Shown: piece after piece, positions 34,330-44,937 of the stretch
How the letters are laid out: each line of letters opens with the position of its first letter
How positions within the stretch are numbered: the stretch's first letter is position 1
From: a bacterium
GTDB taxonomy: Bacteria; UBA10199; 2-02-FULL-44-16; JAAZCA01
Direction of reading: 5' to 3'
Length of the DNA stretch: 64,000 nucleotides
NCBI GenBank assembly: GCA_021810905.1
Contig: JAJZQH010000010.1
Coordinates: forward strand, 1-64,000
Program-made: the position numbers and the translations under genes
The notes under the pieces: generated by a model
What the model was told of the DNA's origin: nothing
The model's database searches: none
Seen by the model: only the letters and a program-made list of their open reading frames with translations

Positions 34330-35081
34330 TCGAGATAAAGGGTCTTCACAAGTCGTTCGACGGCGTTGCTATCCTCAAGGGCATCGATCTCGTGATCCCG
34401 AAGGGCAAGATCACCGTCATCATCGGACCGTCCGGCAGCGGAAAGACCGTGCTGCTGCGGCACATCATCGGGCTTCTCAAGCCCGACAAGGGACGCGTGG
34501 TTGTTGACGGAGTAGACCTCGCGGCGCTCGGCAGCAGGGAACTCAACGATTTTCGCAGGCGCTTCGGAATGCTCTTTCAGAACGCGGCGCTCTTTGACTC
34601 GCTTTCCGTGCTCGATAACGTGGCCTTCCCGCTCATCGAGAGCCACCGCGGAAGGGCCTTGCCTGACGTGGAGCGCATCGTGGAGCAGAAGCTCGCCCTC
34701 GTGGGACTGCCTGGAATAGGCCGCAAGATGCCCTCAGAGCTCTCCGGAGGTATGAGAAAGCGGGTAGGGCTCGCCCGGGCGATAGTCCTGGAGCCGAAGA
34801 TCATACTCTACGACGAGCCCACCACGGGTCTCGATCCGATCATGACCGTTGCCATTGACAACCTGATTTTGTCCATGCAACAAAAGCTTTCGATCACGTC
34901 CGTGGTCATAAGCCACGATATCGATTCCGCGCTTCGCGTCGCCGATCAGATAGCCATGATCCACGACGGCCGTATTATAGAGCGTGGATCGCCCGAAGAA
35001 TTCCGCCGCTCGGAGAATCCGGCGGCCAGGGAATTCCTGGAAGCAAGCGGCCGTAAGGCAAATGCGGGGGAGGTTCGGTGA
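34326..35081 (+). CDS. mlaF: Mla-type ABC transporter ATP-binding protein
   Basis: A 251-residue ABC ATPase. The Walker A GPSGSGKT is at residues 34-41, the signature is LSGGMRKRVGLARA, and Walker B leads into LYDEPTTGLDP, then the His switch in ISHD. LSGGM, rather than LSGGQ, is typical of MlaF/Ttg2A. Its stop overlaps the GTG of mlaD. Confidence 0.94.
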   Translation: MIEIKGLHKSFDGVAILKGIDLVIPKGKITVIIGPSGSGKTVLLRHIIGLLKPDKGRVVVDGVDLAALGSRELNDFRRRFGMLFQNAALFDSLSVLDNVAFPLIESHRGRALPDVERIVEQKLALVGLPGIGRKMPSELSGGMRKRVGLARAIVLEPKIILYDEPTTGLDPIMTVAIDNLILSMQQKLSITSVVISHDIDSALRVADQIAMIHDGRIIERGSPEEFRRSENPAAREFLEASGRKANAGEVR

Positions 35082-36448
35082 GGCGCACGCCTGCAGAACT
35101 CAAAGTTGGAATCTTCGCTGCGGCGATCATTGCGCTGCTCGCGTGGTCCACGCTCCGCGTGGGCGACAAGACTTCCGTGCACGGCGGCGGATACGATCTC
35201 ACGGTCTCGTTCGACAACGCCACGGGCCTCAAGATCAAGGCGCCGGTGGAGCTCGCCGGCGTGCAGATCGGAGTCGTGAAAAAAATTAACCTCCAGGAAT
35301 CGCGCAACGCCCTGGTCACGCTGGCGCTCTCCGACGAGGTTAAACTGCCGAATGACAGCACGGCCATTCTTCGCACGCGCGGTTTTCTAGGCGAGACCTA
35401 CGTCGAACTCATACCAGGAAGCCAGGGAAGTCCGCTCCTCTCTTCAGGCGGCGAGATCCCCAACTCCGAGCGTACGGGCGACATCAACTCGCTAGTGAGC
35501 CAGTTCAACCTGATAGCCGACGACATAAAACACGTCACCGGATCCCTGCGCACCATGGTCGGCGACGACGAGAACGCGCCCATCAACCGCATCGTCTCCA
35601 ACCTCGATCAATTCACCGAGGCCATCAAGGATGTGACGCTCCGCAATACCGACAACGTCGACCGCATTGCTAACAACATCGCGGAGCTCAGCGCGCAGCT
35701 GAAGGAGATGATCGCGCAGAGCAGTGGCAACGTAGAGGAGTCGATGGACCGCATCGCGTCCATCACGCGCAAAATCGACGAAGGCAAGGGTACTGTGGGC
35801 AGGCTCGTCAACGACGAGGAGACGGTCGACAAGCTCAACGAGGCGGTGGACAACCTCAACCAGACGCTGGGTGGATTCAGGAGGCTGGAGGCGGAGGTCG
35901 GCTACCACGCGGAATATTTGACAAAGTCGCAAGACTTCAAGAATTACGTCCATGTCGCACTGAGACCTTCGCCCGACAAGGCATTCCTGCTCGATTTCGT
36001 GGCTGACCCGAATCCGAATCCCTCTCACACGGTGCGCACCACCGACGTGACCGTGGGCAACAATACGACTCAGGTCATCACTGATACCGGCACGATCGAG
36101 CGCAATAAGCTCAGGATCTCGGCTCAGCTCGCGAAGAAATTCTACGATTTTACGGTGCGCGGAGGACTCATCGAGTCCACGGGCGGCGTGGGCCTGGACT
36201 ACGACAAGGGTCCGCTAGGCGTTCACTTCTCTGCGTTCGATTTTCAGAGCCGCTACGGCCAGCGGCCGCACCTCAAACTCATGGGCGACGTGGCCGTCAC
36301 CAAGAACTTCTATTTGCTCGGCGGACTGGATGACATCATCGCCAGCCAGAACGCGAATGACTTCTTCGTAGGCGCAGGATTCAGGCTGATCGACGAGGAT
36401 ATCAAGACCCTCGGGCGCATGGGCGGAGCGAGCGTCGTGGCAAAGTGA
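35078..36448 (+). CDS. mlaD: MCE/MlaD family lipid-binding protein
   Basis: A 456-residue periplasmic component anchored by one N-terminal helix ([15 protein letters not shown]). The MCE domain covers about residues 35-115 ([27 protein letters not shown]... [13 protein letters not shown]). A long coiled-coil-rich stretch (150-270) follows, then a beta-rich C-terminal part (290-450) that looks like an outer-membrane-associated domain. Such extended MlaD proteins are common in deltaproteobacteria. Start is GTG overlapping mlaF. Confidence 0.88.
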   Translation: MRRTPAELKVGIFAAAIIALLAWSTLRVGDKTSVHGGGYDLTVSFDNATGLKIKAPVELAGVQIGVVKKINLQESRNALVTLALSDEVKLPNDSTAILRTRGFLGETYVELIPGSQGSPLLSSGGEIPNSERTGDINSLVSQFNLIADDIKHVTGSLRTMVGDDENAPINRIVSNLDQFTEAIKDVTLRNTDNVDRIANNIAELSAQLKEMIAQSSGNVEESMDRIASITRKIDEGKGTVGRLVNDEETVDKLNEAVDNLNQTLGGFRRLEAEVGYHAEYLTKSQDFKNYVHVALRPSPDKAFLLDFVADPNPNPSHTVRTTDVTVGNNTTQVITDTGTIERNKLRISAQLAKKFYDFTVRGGLIESTGGVGLDYDKGPLGVHFSAFDFQSRYGQRPHLKLMGDVAVTKNFYLLGGLDDIIASQNANDFFVGAGFRLIDEDIKTLGRMGGASVVAK

Positions 36449-36456
36449 CGAATTTT

Positions 36457-36545
36457 TCCCCTCCTTTGTAAGGAGGGGCAGGGGAGGTAGATCAGCGCTG
36501 CATCCACGGTCTACCCCTCCCATCCTCCCCTTACAAAGGGGAGGA
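36457..36545. repeat. CCCCTCC/GGAGGGG palindromic repeat, copy 1
   Basis: The left arm is CCCCTCCTTTGTAAGGAGG followed by GGCAGGGGAGGTAGA; the right arm is TCTACCCCTCC, then CCTCCCCTTACAAAGGGGAG. Each arm can itself fold, and the whole forms one long hairpin. A second copy with a different loop lies at 50104. It ends 16 bases before the purH start. Confidence 0.85.
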
Positions 36546-36560
36546 GTTAACGGAGGACGA

Positions 36561-38135
36561 ATGACAAAAATTACTCGGGCTTTAATCAGCGTCACCGACA
36601 AGACCGGTGCTGTGGAATTTGCAAAGGCGCTTCACGAGCGCGGCGTCGAGATACTCTCCACCGGAGGAACTGCCGCCGCTATTCGAGCTGCAGGCGTGCC
36701 CGTGGTCGACGTCTCGGAATTTACCGGTTTCCCCGAGATACTGGACGGGAGGCTCAAGACCCTGCACCCCAGGATCCACGGCGGACTTCTGGGCCGCAGG
36801 GGAGAGCAGTCTCATCTCAAACAGATGCAGGAGAACGGAATAGTGCCGATCGATCTCATCGCGGTGAACCTCTACCGCTTTGAGGATACGGTGGCAAAGC
36901 CCGGATGTACGCTTGAGGATGCCATCGAGAACATCGACATAGGCGGGCCCACGATGCTGCGCGCCGCATCTAAGAACTGGGAGGACGTTGCGGCTGTAGT
37001 GGATCCCGCAGACTACGCCGCAATAATCGGCGAGATGGACGAGCATGGCAATTCGCTCTCGCGCGAGACCAGGTTCAAGCTCGCGAAGAAGGTCTTTGCA
37101 GCTACCGCCCGCTACGACGCGGCGATTACGACGTGGCTCTCCGGCGTCGAACTCGACGGCTCAAGGCTCGATATGCCCGCCACACTCGGGTTTACCTTCG
37201 ATCTGGTCTCCGCCATGCGTTACGGCGAGAATCCCCACCAGAAAGCGGCGTTCTACCGCGATTCCGCGCTTCCGAAGGAACCCTGCCTGGGCAATGCGAA
37301 GCAGCTGCAGGGCAAGGAGCTTTCGTTCAACAACATAATGGACGCGGATGCGGTGCTCGAGATGGTAAAAGAATTCGCTGACGGAAGGTTCGCCGCTGTC
37401 ATCGTCAAGCACGCAAATCCATGCGGTGCGGCCGTCTCCGACGAGTCGCTCGCCGATGCATACGCAAAGGCGTTCGAGTGCGACCCGGTCTCCGCATTCG
37501 GGGGCATCATCGGTTTCAACCGTCCTCTGGATGAAAAGACCGCGAAGCAGATCGCCGAGACATTCTACGAGGTGATTGCCGCGCCGCGCTTTGAAGACGG
37601 CGCTCTCAGAGTCCTTACTGCAAAGAAAAACCTCAGGCTCCTTGAGGTGCCTGGACTGGGCGAGTCGTTTACGCCATCAGGTTGGAATCTGCGCAAGGTC
37701 GTGGGAGGCCTGCTGGTCCAGGATCGCGACGTCTCCCGCGAATCGGTGAGAGACGCGAAGGTAGTCACGAAACGAGCGCCAACGGCGGAGGAGTGGCTTT
37801 CACTCGAGTTTGCGTGGCGCATATGCAAACACGTGAAGTCCAACGCCATAGTCTACGCCGCGGACGGCCGCACGCTGGGCATAGGTTGCGGGCAGACCAG
37901 CCGCGTGGACGCGGCGAAGGTCGCGGTGATGAAGGCGCGCTCCGCACTCAAGGGGTCGGTCGTCGCGTCGGACGCCTTCTTTCCTTTCCGAGACGGTATC
38001 GATGCTGCGGCTCAGGCGGGGGCGACGGCCGCGGTGCAGCCCGGAGGTTCGGTGCGCGACGAAGAAGTGATAGCAGCAGCGGACGAACACGGCATGGCGA
38101 TGGTATTCACGGGTGTGAGACACTTCAGGCACTGA
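36561..38135 (+). CDS. purH: AICAR formyltransferase / IMP cyclohydrolase
   Basis: The bifunctional enzyme of the last two steps to IMP. The 524-residue protein has the MGS-like cyclohydrolase domain first ([29 protein letters not shown]) and the formyltransferase domain after about residue 200 ([26 protein letters not shown] with the catalytic Lys-His, and C-terminal ending FTGVRHFRH). GGAGGA precedes the ATG. It stands apart from the main pur operon. Confidence 0.96.
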   Translation: MTKITRALISVTDKTGAVEFAKALHERGVEILSTGGTAAAIRAAGVPVVDVSEFTGFPEILDGRLKTLHPRIHGGLLGRRGEQSHLKQMQENGIVPIDLIAVNLYRFEDTVAKPGCTLEDAIENIDIGGPTMLRAASKNWEDVAAVVDPADYAAIIGEMDEHGNSLSRETRFKLAKKVFAATARYDAAITTWLSGVELDGSRLDMPATLGFTFDLVSAMRYGENPHQKAAFYRDSALPKEPCLGNAKQLQGKELSFNNIMDADAVLEMVKEFADGRFAAVIVKHANPCGAAVSDESLADAYAKAFECDPVSAFGGIIGFNRPLDEKTAKQIAETFYEVIAAPRFEDGALRVLTAKKNLRLLEVPGLGESFTPSGWNLRKVVGGLLVQDRDVSRESVRDAKVVTKRAPTAEEWLSLEFAWRICKHVKSNAIVYAADGRTLGIGCGQTSRVDAAKVAVMKARSALKGSVVASDAFFPFRDGIDAAAQAGATAAVQPGGSVRDEEVIAAADEHGMAMVFTGVRHFRH

Positions 38136-38137
38136 CA

Positions 38138-39061
38138 ATGAACCATATCCCCGTCATCGCTTGGGTCGCATTCAATCTCTTCATCATCGCGATGCTCGTG
38201 CTCGATCTCAAGGTCTTTCATCGCAGGCCGCATGAGATCAGGATGAGGGAGGCGCTCGGCTGGAGCGCGTTCTGGATAGCGCTGTCATTGCTCTTCAATC
38301 TCGGCGTCTATATCTGGCTGGGCCGGCAAGCGGGGCTTGAATTCCTCACAGGCTATATCATCGAAAAATCGCTGTCGGTCGACAATATCTTCGTCTTCCT
38401 GGTTATCTTCTCATATTTTCGCGTGCCGCCGCTGTATCAGCACAAGATCCTCTTCTGGGGCGTGCTCGGCGCGCTGGTGCTGCGAGCGGTTTTTATCCTC
38501 GCCGGCATTACGCTCATTAACAGCTTTCACTGGATCATCTACGTCTTTGGCGCGTTCCTCGTGGTCTCCGGAATCAAGTTCGCGCTCGAAAAGGACAAGG
38601 AGATCGATCCCGAGAAAAATATCATCCTGCGCATCTTCCGCAGAGTGATGCCAATATCGGATCAATACGACGGCGCGCGATTTATTACGAAAGTGGATGC
38701 AAGGCGTCTGGCAACGCCGCTTCTGGTAGTCCTTCTCGTTGTAGAGACTACCGACGTTATATTTGCGGTCGATTCGATCCCGGCGATCCTCGCCATAACG
38801 CGCGACGCGTTTATCGTTTATACGTCGAACGTCTTTGCAATCCTTGGGCTCAGGGCGCTGTATTTCGTGTTGAGCAGGCTCAAGGAAATATTCCACCACC
38901 TGCACTACGGCCTTTCGATCATCCTCGTATTTGTGGGTATCAAGATGCTGCTGGCGGAAGTTTACGAGATTCCTATCAGCATCGCCCTCGGCGCCGTAGG
39001 CGGAATACTGGCGTTATCCATCGTGCTCTCCCTTATTTTCAAACCTAAACCGTCTGATTAA
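38138..39061 (+). CDS. TerC-family integral membrane protein
   Basis: A 307-residue membrane protein with about eight helices, starting two bases after the purH stop. [19 protein letters not shown] (about residues 72-90) and [19 protein letters not shown] (about 200-218) carry the paired acidic motifs of the TerC/Alx family, thought to handle Mn2+ or other metal ions or tellurite. Likely co-transcribed with purH, though a functional link is not evident. Confidence 0.9.
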   Translation: MNHIPVIAWVAFNLFIIAMLVLDLKVFHRRPHEIRMREALGWSAFWIALSLLFNLGVYIWLGRQAGLEFLTGYIIEKSLSVDNIFVFLVIFSYFRVPPLYQHKILFWGVLGALVLRAVFILAGITLINSFHWIIYVFGAFLVVSGIKFALEKDKEIDPEKNIILRIFRRVMPISDQYDGARFITKVDARRLATPLLVVLLVVETTDVIFAVDSIPAILAITRDAFIVYTSNVFAILGLRALYFVLSRLKEIFHHLHYGLSIILVFVGIKMLLAEVYEIPISIALGAVGGILALSIVLSLIFKPKPSD

Positions 39062-39106
39062 CGAGGAGCTTGCCTTGCGGTCTCGCTGAGTCTATTCTTA
39101 TAGCGC

Positions 39107-42100
39107 ATGAATTGCCGATCCAGGGGGATCCTGCACAAAGTTTCAACGCTTGCTCTGGCAGCAATGCTTCTCGCGGCAGCGCCAATTGAGGCGCCTGCGC
39201 AGGATGGGGGCGCTGCGGCTTCGGCGTCAAGTGAGCGATGCGCCCAAGGGTACGGCTACGACGCACCCACGAGCGAGTGCTTAAGATGCAATTCGCCATG
39301 CCCCACCGGGATGCGCGGCATCTGCGGCCGCGGCATCGTCGCGTGCACCGATGGGAGGGCTTCGTGCCGACCCACGATCCAGCCTGGAGAGCGCAGGGAA
39401 ATCTGCAACGGCGATGACGACGACTGCGACGGAGTTCTGGACAACGGTTTTGACAAGGACAAAGACGGTTACACGACCTGCGGCGGCGATTGCAACGATC
39501 GCGATGCCGCCATCCACCCTGACGCTGTCGAGCGTTGCGACGGCGTAGACAACAACTGCAACGGTCTGCCGGACGACGGCTTCAACATCGGAGGCCTCTG
39601 CGCCGCCGGTATCGGCGAATGCAGGCGTGAAGGGAGACTCCACTGCGCGGCCGGCGGACTCTCGTCTGAATGCGACGCAAAACCCGGACCTCCCTCACCG
39701 GAGGTCTGCAACGGAAGAGACGACGATTGCAACGGGGAGAAAGACGAGGGGCTTGGCGAGATCTCCTGCGGAGTTGGCGTCTGCCGCCGTTCGATTCCAG
39801 CGTGCGTGGACGGGAAGAACGCAGTATGCGCGCCCGGTGAGAGCTCCGCTGAATTGTGCGGCAACGGACTCGACGACAACTGCGACGGCAGGTCGGATGA
39901 GGGGTTCGCGGACCTCGGCAAAAGCTGTTTCGAGGGAGTGGGCGCCTGCAGGATCGCCGGCAAGTTGGTCTGCAGCGGCGACAAGCTGTCGCTCGTATGC
40001 TCGGCAAGGCCTGGCGAGCCGCGAGCCGAAATCTGCGGCAACAGGACAGACGACGACTGCGACGGCGAGACCGACACCGACGTGCCCGGCCTTGGCGATC
40101 CGTGCAGCAACGGCCTGATCGGCGAGTGCGCTAGGGAAGGCAGGATGGTCTGCGACGCTGCCGCCGGGAGGCTCGCCTGCGATGCCCCAAAAATCCAACC
40201 GATTCCCGAAATCTGCAACGGCAAGGATGACGATTGCGACGGCGAGCGGGATGAGAATGTCACGAATGAATGCGGCGGCTGCGGAGAACTCCCAGGAAAG
40301 ATAGGAGCTTCGTGCCACGTCGAAGGAGGAGACGAATGCGCCGGCGGCAAATGGGTCTGCGCGCCTGATGGGAGCAGAAACGCCCTCTGCGCTCTCGACG
40401 CTTCTGCTTCCGATGGCCGCGCCTGCTTAAGCGACGTCAACAGCTGCACTGGCGACGCATGCGCAGGCGGAAAGTGCGTCCACAAGCCGTACAAGAACGG
40501 CGTCTCCTGCGACGATGGCGACAGCTGCAGCGCTCGCGACGCGTGTATTGACGGCAAATGCGCGGGAGGCGAGCAGCTCTCCTGCGACGATTCAAACGCG
40601 TGCACTCTCGACTCGTGTGACCCAGTGGAAGGCTGCGTTCGCAAGGCGATAGGCGGCGGCATGATCAATGCCTGCGGAGGATGCCAGTTACTTGACGCGG
40701 CTCCTGGCAGCAAGTGCTCCCTCGGTGATAAATTCGGACCATGCGGCGAGGGCAGGAACATGTGTGAGCCCCGCGGAACGCTCGTGTGCGTGCAGGTGAA
40801 CTTCCCGCATCAGGAGGGCTGCAATACAATAGACGACGACTGCAACGGGATGCCGGACGACGGGCTCGGTGCGACATCGTGCGGCATCGGCGCCTGCGCG
40901 GTCACCATAGACAACTGCATCGAAGGTAACCTCACGACCTGCGTTCCCAGGGATCCGTTGCCTGAAACGTGCGCCAATATGGGAATCGACGACGATTGCA
41001 ACGGCATCGCCGACGACATAGCGAGCCTCGGGAAGGAATGTCCGATTGCGATCGGCACCTGCATTCTCCCGGGCATTAGAAAGTGCGTGGGTGACGCGGA
41101 GACGCCCGTATGCGTGCCGATCAACGCGCGCGACGCGGAGGATGAGGACGGCAACGGCGTCGCGAATTATTGCGACCACGGCGCGTCCGCCATGGAGGCG
41201 GCCGCGGGAGAGGTGCAGGAGAATATCTCCGGCGTGGGGCGTCAGACGGAGACGGTATCGCGCATCTTCGATCAGTCGCGCACTCGCGCGGCCATGCTCC
41301 CCTGGAGCCGCGTCTTCGATTCAGCGGTGATCAACTCTGACTCGCCCGACAGCGCAATACTGCTCGTCAGCGGTTCGAACGGAGGGTCGGCGGGGCTCGC
41401 GGTGATGCGCGCCAAAGACGCGTCGGCCGGCGGAGCGCTTTCGTTCCAGGTATGCCTTTCCGGTGCGGACGCTGCTCCGGAACTTCTGCTCGATACGCCG
41501 GCAGACGGAAGCCTGATCGCTACGTCCGGCGCGGGTTACCTGCGCTATGCGAAGATCGCTTCGCAAATACCTTCGCTTACCGCGTCAAGCGCGCGCTGCA
41601 TGCTCGCCTCCGATCGTATCCCCACCGCCGCGGTGCGGGCCTGGCCAACCAAGTCCGGCGACAAGGACTGCAAAGTGGAGCGAATAGGCGCACTCGGTCT
41701 AATAAACGACGCGCCGGTTTCGTTTGCTGGCGCAGCTATCTGTTCGATGCCCGCGCGGTCGCTGCTCTCGAGGCAGCGCAGTGCCTTCGGTATTGATGTC
41801 TTCACGGAGGATGGGCAGGGCTCTTTTGTCCAGGAGTTCGTTCCGTTTGCAGAGGCGGCAGGAGAAATCGAAGGAGTGACGATGACTCCCCTTGGCGATC
41901 GCTCTCTCTTCGTGACCGCGTTTGTGAGTGGGAAGAACGTAGTGGGGGTGTGCAGGCCTGAGACAGGCGGCTGGGGATGCATAAAGAGGGAGAGCCCGGA
42001 GATGTCGGAGCCGGTCTCGTTCGTGCAGAAGATCGGAACCGGCGATGCCGCGCGAATAATAATGATAACCGCTGACGGCGCCGCATATGAGGTTGCCGCT

Positions 42101-42829
42101 GATGGAATTGGAAAGGGCGGGAAAATTACGTCGGCAGGCTCGATTGATGCGACCGGTGCGCGGGGTGATGGGGCGGTGACAGAAGCGATCTCCCTTATGC
42201 CGGATGCGAAAGGAGAGCTGAAGGTATTTCTGGGAAGGGATCGTCTCCTTACAGCAGCGCTTATGAGATCGTTGCCGAATGTGGCGGCCCAGGTGAGACC
42301 TTTGCCCCTCGAGCGCTTCGAACCCGTCGCTTCGAGCGACGACATTTTCCCTGGAGGCAAATTCAGCTTCGGCAGACCCAGGGCCATGGCGCTTATACCG
42401 CTCAAGCGTTTCGGCGGCAGGGATCTCTTTGCATCATTCGAAATCCACGGCGGCTCGCGGCCGGTTGGCAGCATGGGATTTTTCTTCTGGAACGCCAACG
42501 AGCCGCCTGAGGGGACCCTCGCTGATCTCGTCTTCGACGGCAGGAGGGGGAGCGCGCGCCTCGCATTCACCGATCCCACCGGAGACGTTCTCACGTATCG
42601 CGCCACGATCAGGGCCAGCCACGGCGGTTCGCTGGACAACTGGATAGACGGTCTCGAGAAAGGCAAACTGCGCTTCTCGGTAAAGGGAGACGCCTCCGTC
42701 GTGGGAATGTGGCCGGTCGAGATCAGAGTGGAGGCCTCCGACCAGGGCGGCGGTACCTCAAGGGCGCGCGCGGTGCTGCGCCGCGACGGCGCCGTGGAGT
42801 CGATCACAGAGACGAGCGGAACGCAGTAA
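39107..42829 (+). CDS. Secreted MopE-like protein with Asp/Cys metal-binding repeats
   Basis: A 1240-residue exported protein with signal peptide (ALAAMLLAAAPIEAPAQ). Residues about 40-700 are cysteine-rich and contain eight copies of a motif of the form ExCNGxDDDCDGxxDxG, plus one full DKDKDGYTTCGGDCNDRDA calcium-loop repeat. These are the putative metal-binding repeats known from MopE and from myxobacterial and other deltaproteobacterial surface proteins. Residues 700-1240 have few Cys and look beta-rich. Function is likely at the cell surface; ligand unknown. Confidence 0.85.
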   Translation: MNCRSRGILHKVSTLALAAMLLAAAPIEAPAQDGGAAASASSERCAQGYGYDAPTSECLRCNSPCPTGMRGICGRGIVACTDGRASCRPTIQPGERREICNGDDDDCDGVLDNGFDKDKDGYTTCGGDCNDRDAAIHPDAVERCDGVDNNCNGLPDDGFNIGGLCAAGIGECRREGRLHCAAGGLSSECDAKPGPPSPEVCNGRDDDCNGEKDEGLGEISCGVGVCRRSIPACVDGKNAVCAPGESSAELCGNGLDDNCDGRSDEGFADLGKSCFEGVGACRIAGKLVCSGDKLSLVCSARPGEPRAEICGNRTDDDCDGETDTDVPGLGDPCSNGLIGECAREGRMVCDAAAGRLACDAPKIQPIPEICNGKDDDCDGERDENVTNECGGCGELPGKIGASCHVEGGDECAGGKWVCAPDGSRNALCALDASASDGRACLSDVNSCTGDACAGGKCVHKPYKNGVSCDDGDSCSARDACIDGKCAGGEQLSCDDSNACTLDSCDPVEGCVRKAIGGGMINACGGCQLLDAAPGSKCSLGDKFGPCGEGRNMCEPRGTLVCVQVNFPHQEGCNTIDDDCNGMPDDGLGATSCGIGACAVTIDNCIEGNLTTCVPRDPLPETCANMGIDDDCNGIADDIASLGKECPIAIGTCILPGIRKCVGDAETPVCVPINARDAEDEDGNGVANYCDHGASAMEAAAGEVQENISGVGRQTETVSRIFDQSRTRAAMLPWSRVFDSAVINSDSPDSAILLVSGSNGGSAGLAVMRAKDASAGGALSFQVCLSGADAAPELLLDTPADGSLIATSGAGYLRYAKIASQIPSLTASSARCMLASDRIPTAAVRAWPTKSGDKDCKVERIGALGLINDAPVSFAGAAICSMPARSLLSRQRSAFGIDVFTEDGQGSFVQEFVPFAEAAGEIEGVTMTPLGDRSLFVTAFVSGKNVVGVCRPETGGWGCIKRESPEMSEPVSFVQKIGTGDAARIIMITADGAAYEVAADGIGKGGKITSAGSIDATGARGDGAVTEAISLMPDAKGELKVFLGRDRLLTAALMRSLPNVAAQVRPLPLERFEPVASSDDIFPGGKFSFGRPRAMALIPLKRFGGRDLFASFEIHGGSRPVGSMGFFFWNANEPPEGTLADLVFDGRRGSARLAFTDPTGDVLTYRATIRASHGGSLDNWIDGLEKGKLRFSVKGDASVVGMWPVEIRVEASDQGGGTSRARAVLRRDGAVESITETSGTQ

Positions 42830-42890
42830 CGCAATTTCTTGCTTTTCAAGGGTCTTCCCGGCTATAGAGCCGGCCTTATCGGAGGCATTC

Positions 42891-44159
42891 GTGAAAATCC
42901 TCTTGGTGGGCAGCGGAGGCAGGGAACATGCGCTCGCGTGGAAACTAGCGCAGTCGCCCCGCACCGCAAAACTCTATTGCGCTCCCGGAAATGCAGGTAT
43001 CGCCTCGTGCGCCGAGTGCATCCCGATCAAGGCGGAGGACATCGCGGGGCTCAGGGATTTCGCAGGACGCGAGGGAGTGGATCTTACCGTCGTAGGTCCG
43101 GAGGCCCCGCTCGCGGAGGGCATTGCCGGTCTCTTTGGCAAGGCCGGGCTCCGCACCTACGCGCCGTCGAGAGAGGCGGCGCAACTTGAGACTTCAAAGG
43201 CCTTTGCAAAGGCCTTCTGCCGGCGGCACGGCATCCCATCTGCCGATTCAGAGACATTCGATGATGCGGAGAAGGCGTATGCCTTCGCAAGATCCGGCAA
43301 GCTTCCTATCGTCATCAAGGCTGATGGGCTGGCGGCGGGCAAGGGTGTGGTCATCTGCAAGGAGCTTCGCGAGGCGGAGGATACGATACGCGGGATGATG
43401 CTGGACCGCAGGTTCGGGGGCGCAGGCAGGAGGGTCGTGATCGAGGAGTTCCTCGAAGGGGAGGAGGCCTCCTTCATCGCGATATGTGACGGAAGGAATG
43501 TCCTGCCGCTGGCGTCATCGCAGGATCACAAGGCCGCGTACGACGGCGATACCGGCCCGAACACCGGCGGCATGGGCGCTGTCTCTCCCGCGCGCATCGT
43601 CACAGCCGACGTCGAGCGCACGGTGATGGATGAGGTCTTGCTCCCCGTGGTGCAGGGGATGGCGGACGAGGGCATGCCCTTTGTCGGTACGCTCTACGCG
43701 GGGCTGATGATAAAAGACGGAAGGCCCAGGGTGCTCGAATTCAATGCGCGCTTCGGTGATCCGGAGACGCAGCCGCTGCTCATGCGCCTCAAGAGCGACC
43801 TTGTTGAGATATTCGAACTCGCCGTTGAGGGCAAACTCGGCGGCCACAAGCTGGAGTGGGATGCGCGTCCTACAGCGTGCGTCGTCATGGCGTCCGGCGG
43901 TTATCCAGGTTCATACGAGAAGGGCAAGGTCATCAAGGGGCTCGCAGATGCCGGTGCGCTGGAGGACGTCGTCGTGTTCCACGCAGGCACCGCGCGCGCT
44001 GGCGACGATTTCGTAACAAATGGAGGCCGTGTGCTCGGCGTGACGGCCATGGGCGCTGATATGCGCGCGGCGATCGATCGAGCATACCAGGCGGCCGCGA
44101 AGATATCCTGGGACGGTGTGCATTATCGGAAGGATATAGGCGCGAAGGCAGTACGATAG
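42891..44159 (+). CDS. purD: Phosphoribosylamine--glycine ligase
   Basis: PurD (GAR synthetase) joins phosphoribosylamine and glycine using ATP. The 422-residue ATP-grasp protein begins MKILLVGSGGREHALAWKLAQS, with KADGLAAGKGVV, SSQDHKAAYDGDTGPNTGGMGA and LEFNARFGDPE further on. The start is GTG at 42891, with CGGAGG upstream. A GTACGTTG repeat element begins right after its stop. Confidence 0.96.
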   Translation: MKILLVGSGGREHALAWKLAQSPRTAKLYCAPGNAGIASCAECIPIKAEDIAGLRDFAGREGVDLTVVGPEAPLAEGIAGLFGKAGLRTYAPSREAAQLETSKAFAKAFCRRHGIPSADSETFDDAEKAYAFARSGKLPIVIKADGLAAGKGVVICKELREAEDTIRGMMLDRRFGGAGRRVVIEEFLEGEEASFIAICDGRNVLPLASSQDHKAAYDGDTGPNTGGMGAVSPARIVTADVERTVMDEVLLPVVQGMADEGMPFVGTLYAGLMIKDGRPRVLEFNARFGDPETQPLLMRLKSDLVEIFELAVEGKLGGHKLEWDARPTACVVMASGGYPGSYEKGKVIKGLADAGALEDVVVFHAGTARAGDDFVTNGGRVLGVTAMGADMRAAIDRAYQAAAKISWDGVHYRKDIGAKAVR

Positions 44160-44266
44160 TACGTTGGTACGTTGGTACGTTGGTACGTTGGTACGTTTAA
44201 TTGTAACTTTGTACTATACAAGATTTTGTACTAACGTACCAACGTACTAAAGTACTAACGTACTAC
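44160..44266. repeat. Inverted tandem-repeat element, unit GTACGTTG
   Basis: About five GTACGTTG copies, the spacer AATTGTAACTTTGTAC... ACAAGATTTTGTAC, then AACGTACC, AACGTACT, AAGTACT and AACGTACT. It lies between purD and purE; the purE ribosome binding site AAAGGA follows. The spacer is closely related to that of the element at 45584. Confidence 0.88.
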
Positions 44267-44288
44267 TTGAGAGACAAAGGATATTACA

Positions 44289-44780
44289 ATGGATCCCAAG
44301 GTCATCATCGTGATGGGTAGCGCCAATGATCTTCCCGTGATGGAAGAGGCGGGCAAGGCGCTCGCGGAGCTGGGCGTGGCTTACGAGATGCGCGTCGCCT
44401 CTGCGCACCGCACGCCGGAGAAGGCGGCAGAGCTCGCGCGAGGGGCTTACGGCCGCGGCATCAAAGTTATTATCGCAGGCGCTGGCATGGCCGCGCACCT
44501 GGCCGGCGCAATGGCCGCCAATACTACGCTGCCAGTCATCGGCGTGCCGCTGGAAGGGGGTGCGCTGGGCGGAATCGATGCGCTCCTCTCTACGGCACAG
44601 ATGCCGGCAGGCATTCCGGTAGCCGCGGTCGCCATCGGAAAGCCAGGCGCGCGCAACGCCGGAATCCTCGCCGCGCAGATGCTCGCTCTCTCGGATGATA
44701 AATTGGCCCAGCGCCTGGTCGAACAGAGGGATGAGATGAAAAAGAAGGTCGAGGGAGCGGACGAAAAACTGAAACCGTGA
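44289..44780 (+). CDS. purE: N5-CAIR mutase
   Basis: PurE, 163 residues, makes CAIR. It shows [14 protein letters not shown], the SAHRTPE motif with the catalytic His, [16 protein letters not shown] and [14 protein letters not shown]. The SAHRTP and AHLAG motifs resemble the class I enzyme, which normally needs PurK; purK is not in the window. AAAGGA is about ten bases before the ATG. Confidence 0.93.
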   Translation: MDPKVIIVMGSANDLPVMEEAGKALAELGVAYEMRVASAHRTPEKAAELARGAYGRGIKVIIAGAGMAAHLAGAMAANTTLPVIGVPLEGGALGGIDALLSTAQMPAGIPVAAVAIGKPGARNAGILAAQMLALSDDKLAQRLVEQRDEMKKKVEGADEKLKP

Positions 44781-44930
44781 ATCGTCGTTCGTCGTTCGTC
44801 GTTCGTCGTTCGTCGTTCGTCGTTCGTCGTTCGTCGTTCGTCGTTCGTCGTTCGTCGTTCGATCTCGAAGGTTTTTTTCTAGAAAAACAACTTGTATTAC
44901 GAACGACGAACGACGATTCACGAACGACGG
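44781..44930. repeat. Inverted tandem-repeat element, eleven CGTCGTT units
   Basis: Eleven perfect 7-bp copies of CGTCGTT (44783-44859), the spacer GATCTCGAAGG... GAAAAACAACTTGTATTACG, then AACGACGAACGACG and ACGAACGACG. The ATCTCGAA and CAACTTGT spacer motifs also occur in the 9-mer elements. It fills the purE-tsaC gap and stops seven bases before the tsaC start. Confidence 0.9.
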
Positions 44931-44937
44931 GTGTTCA

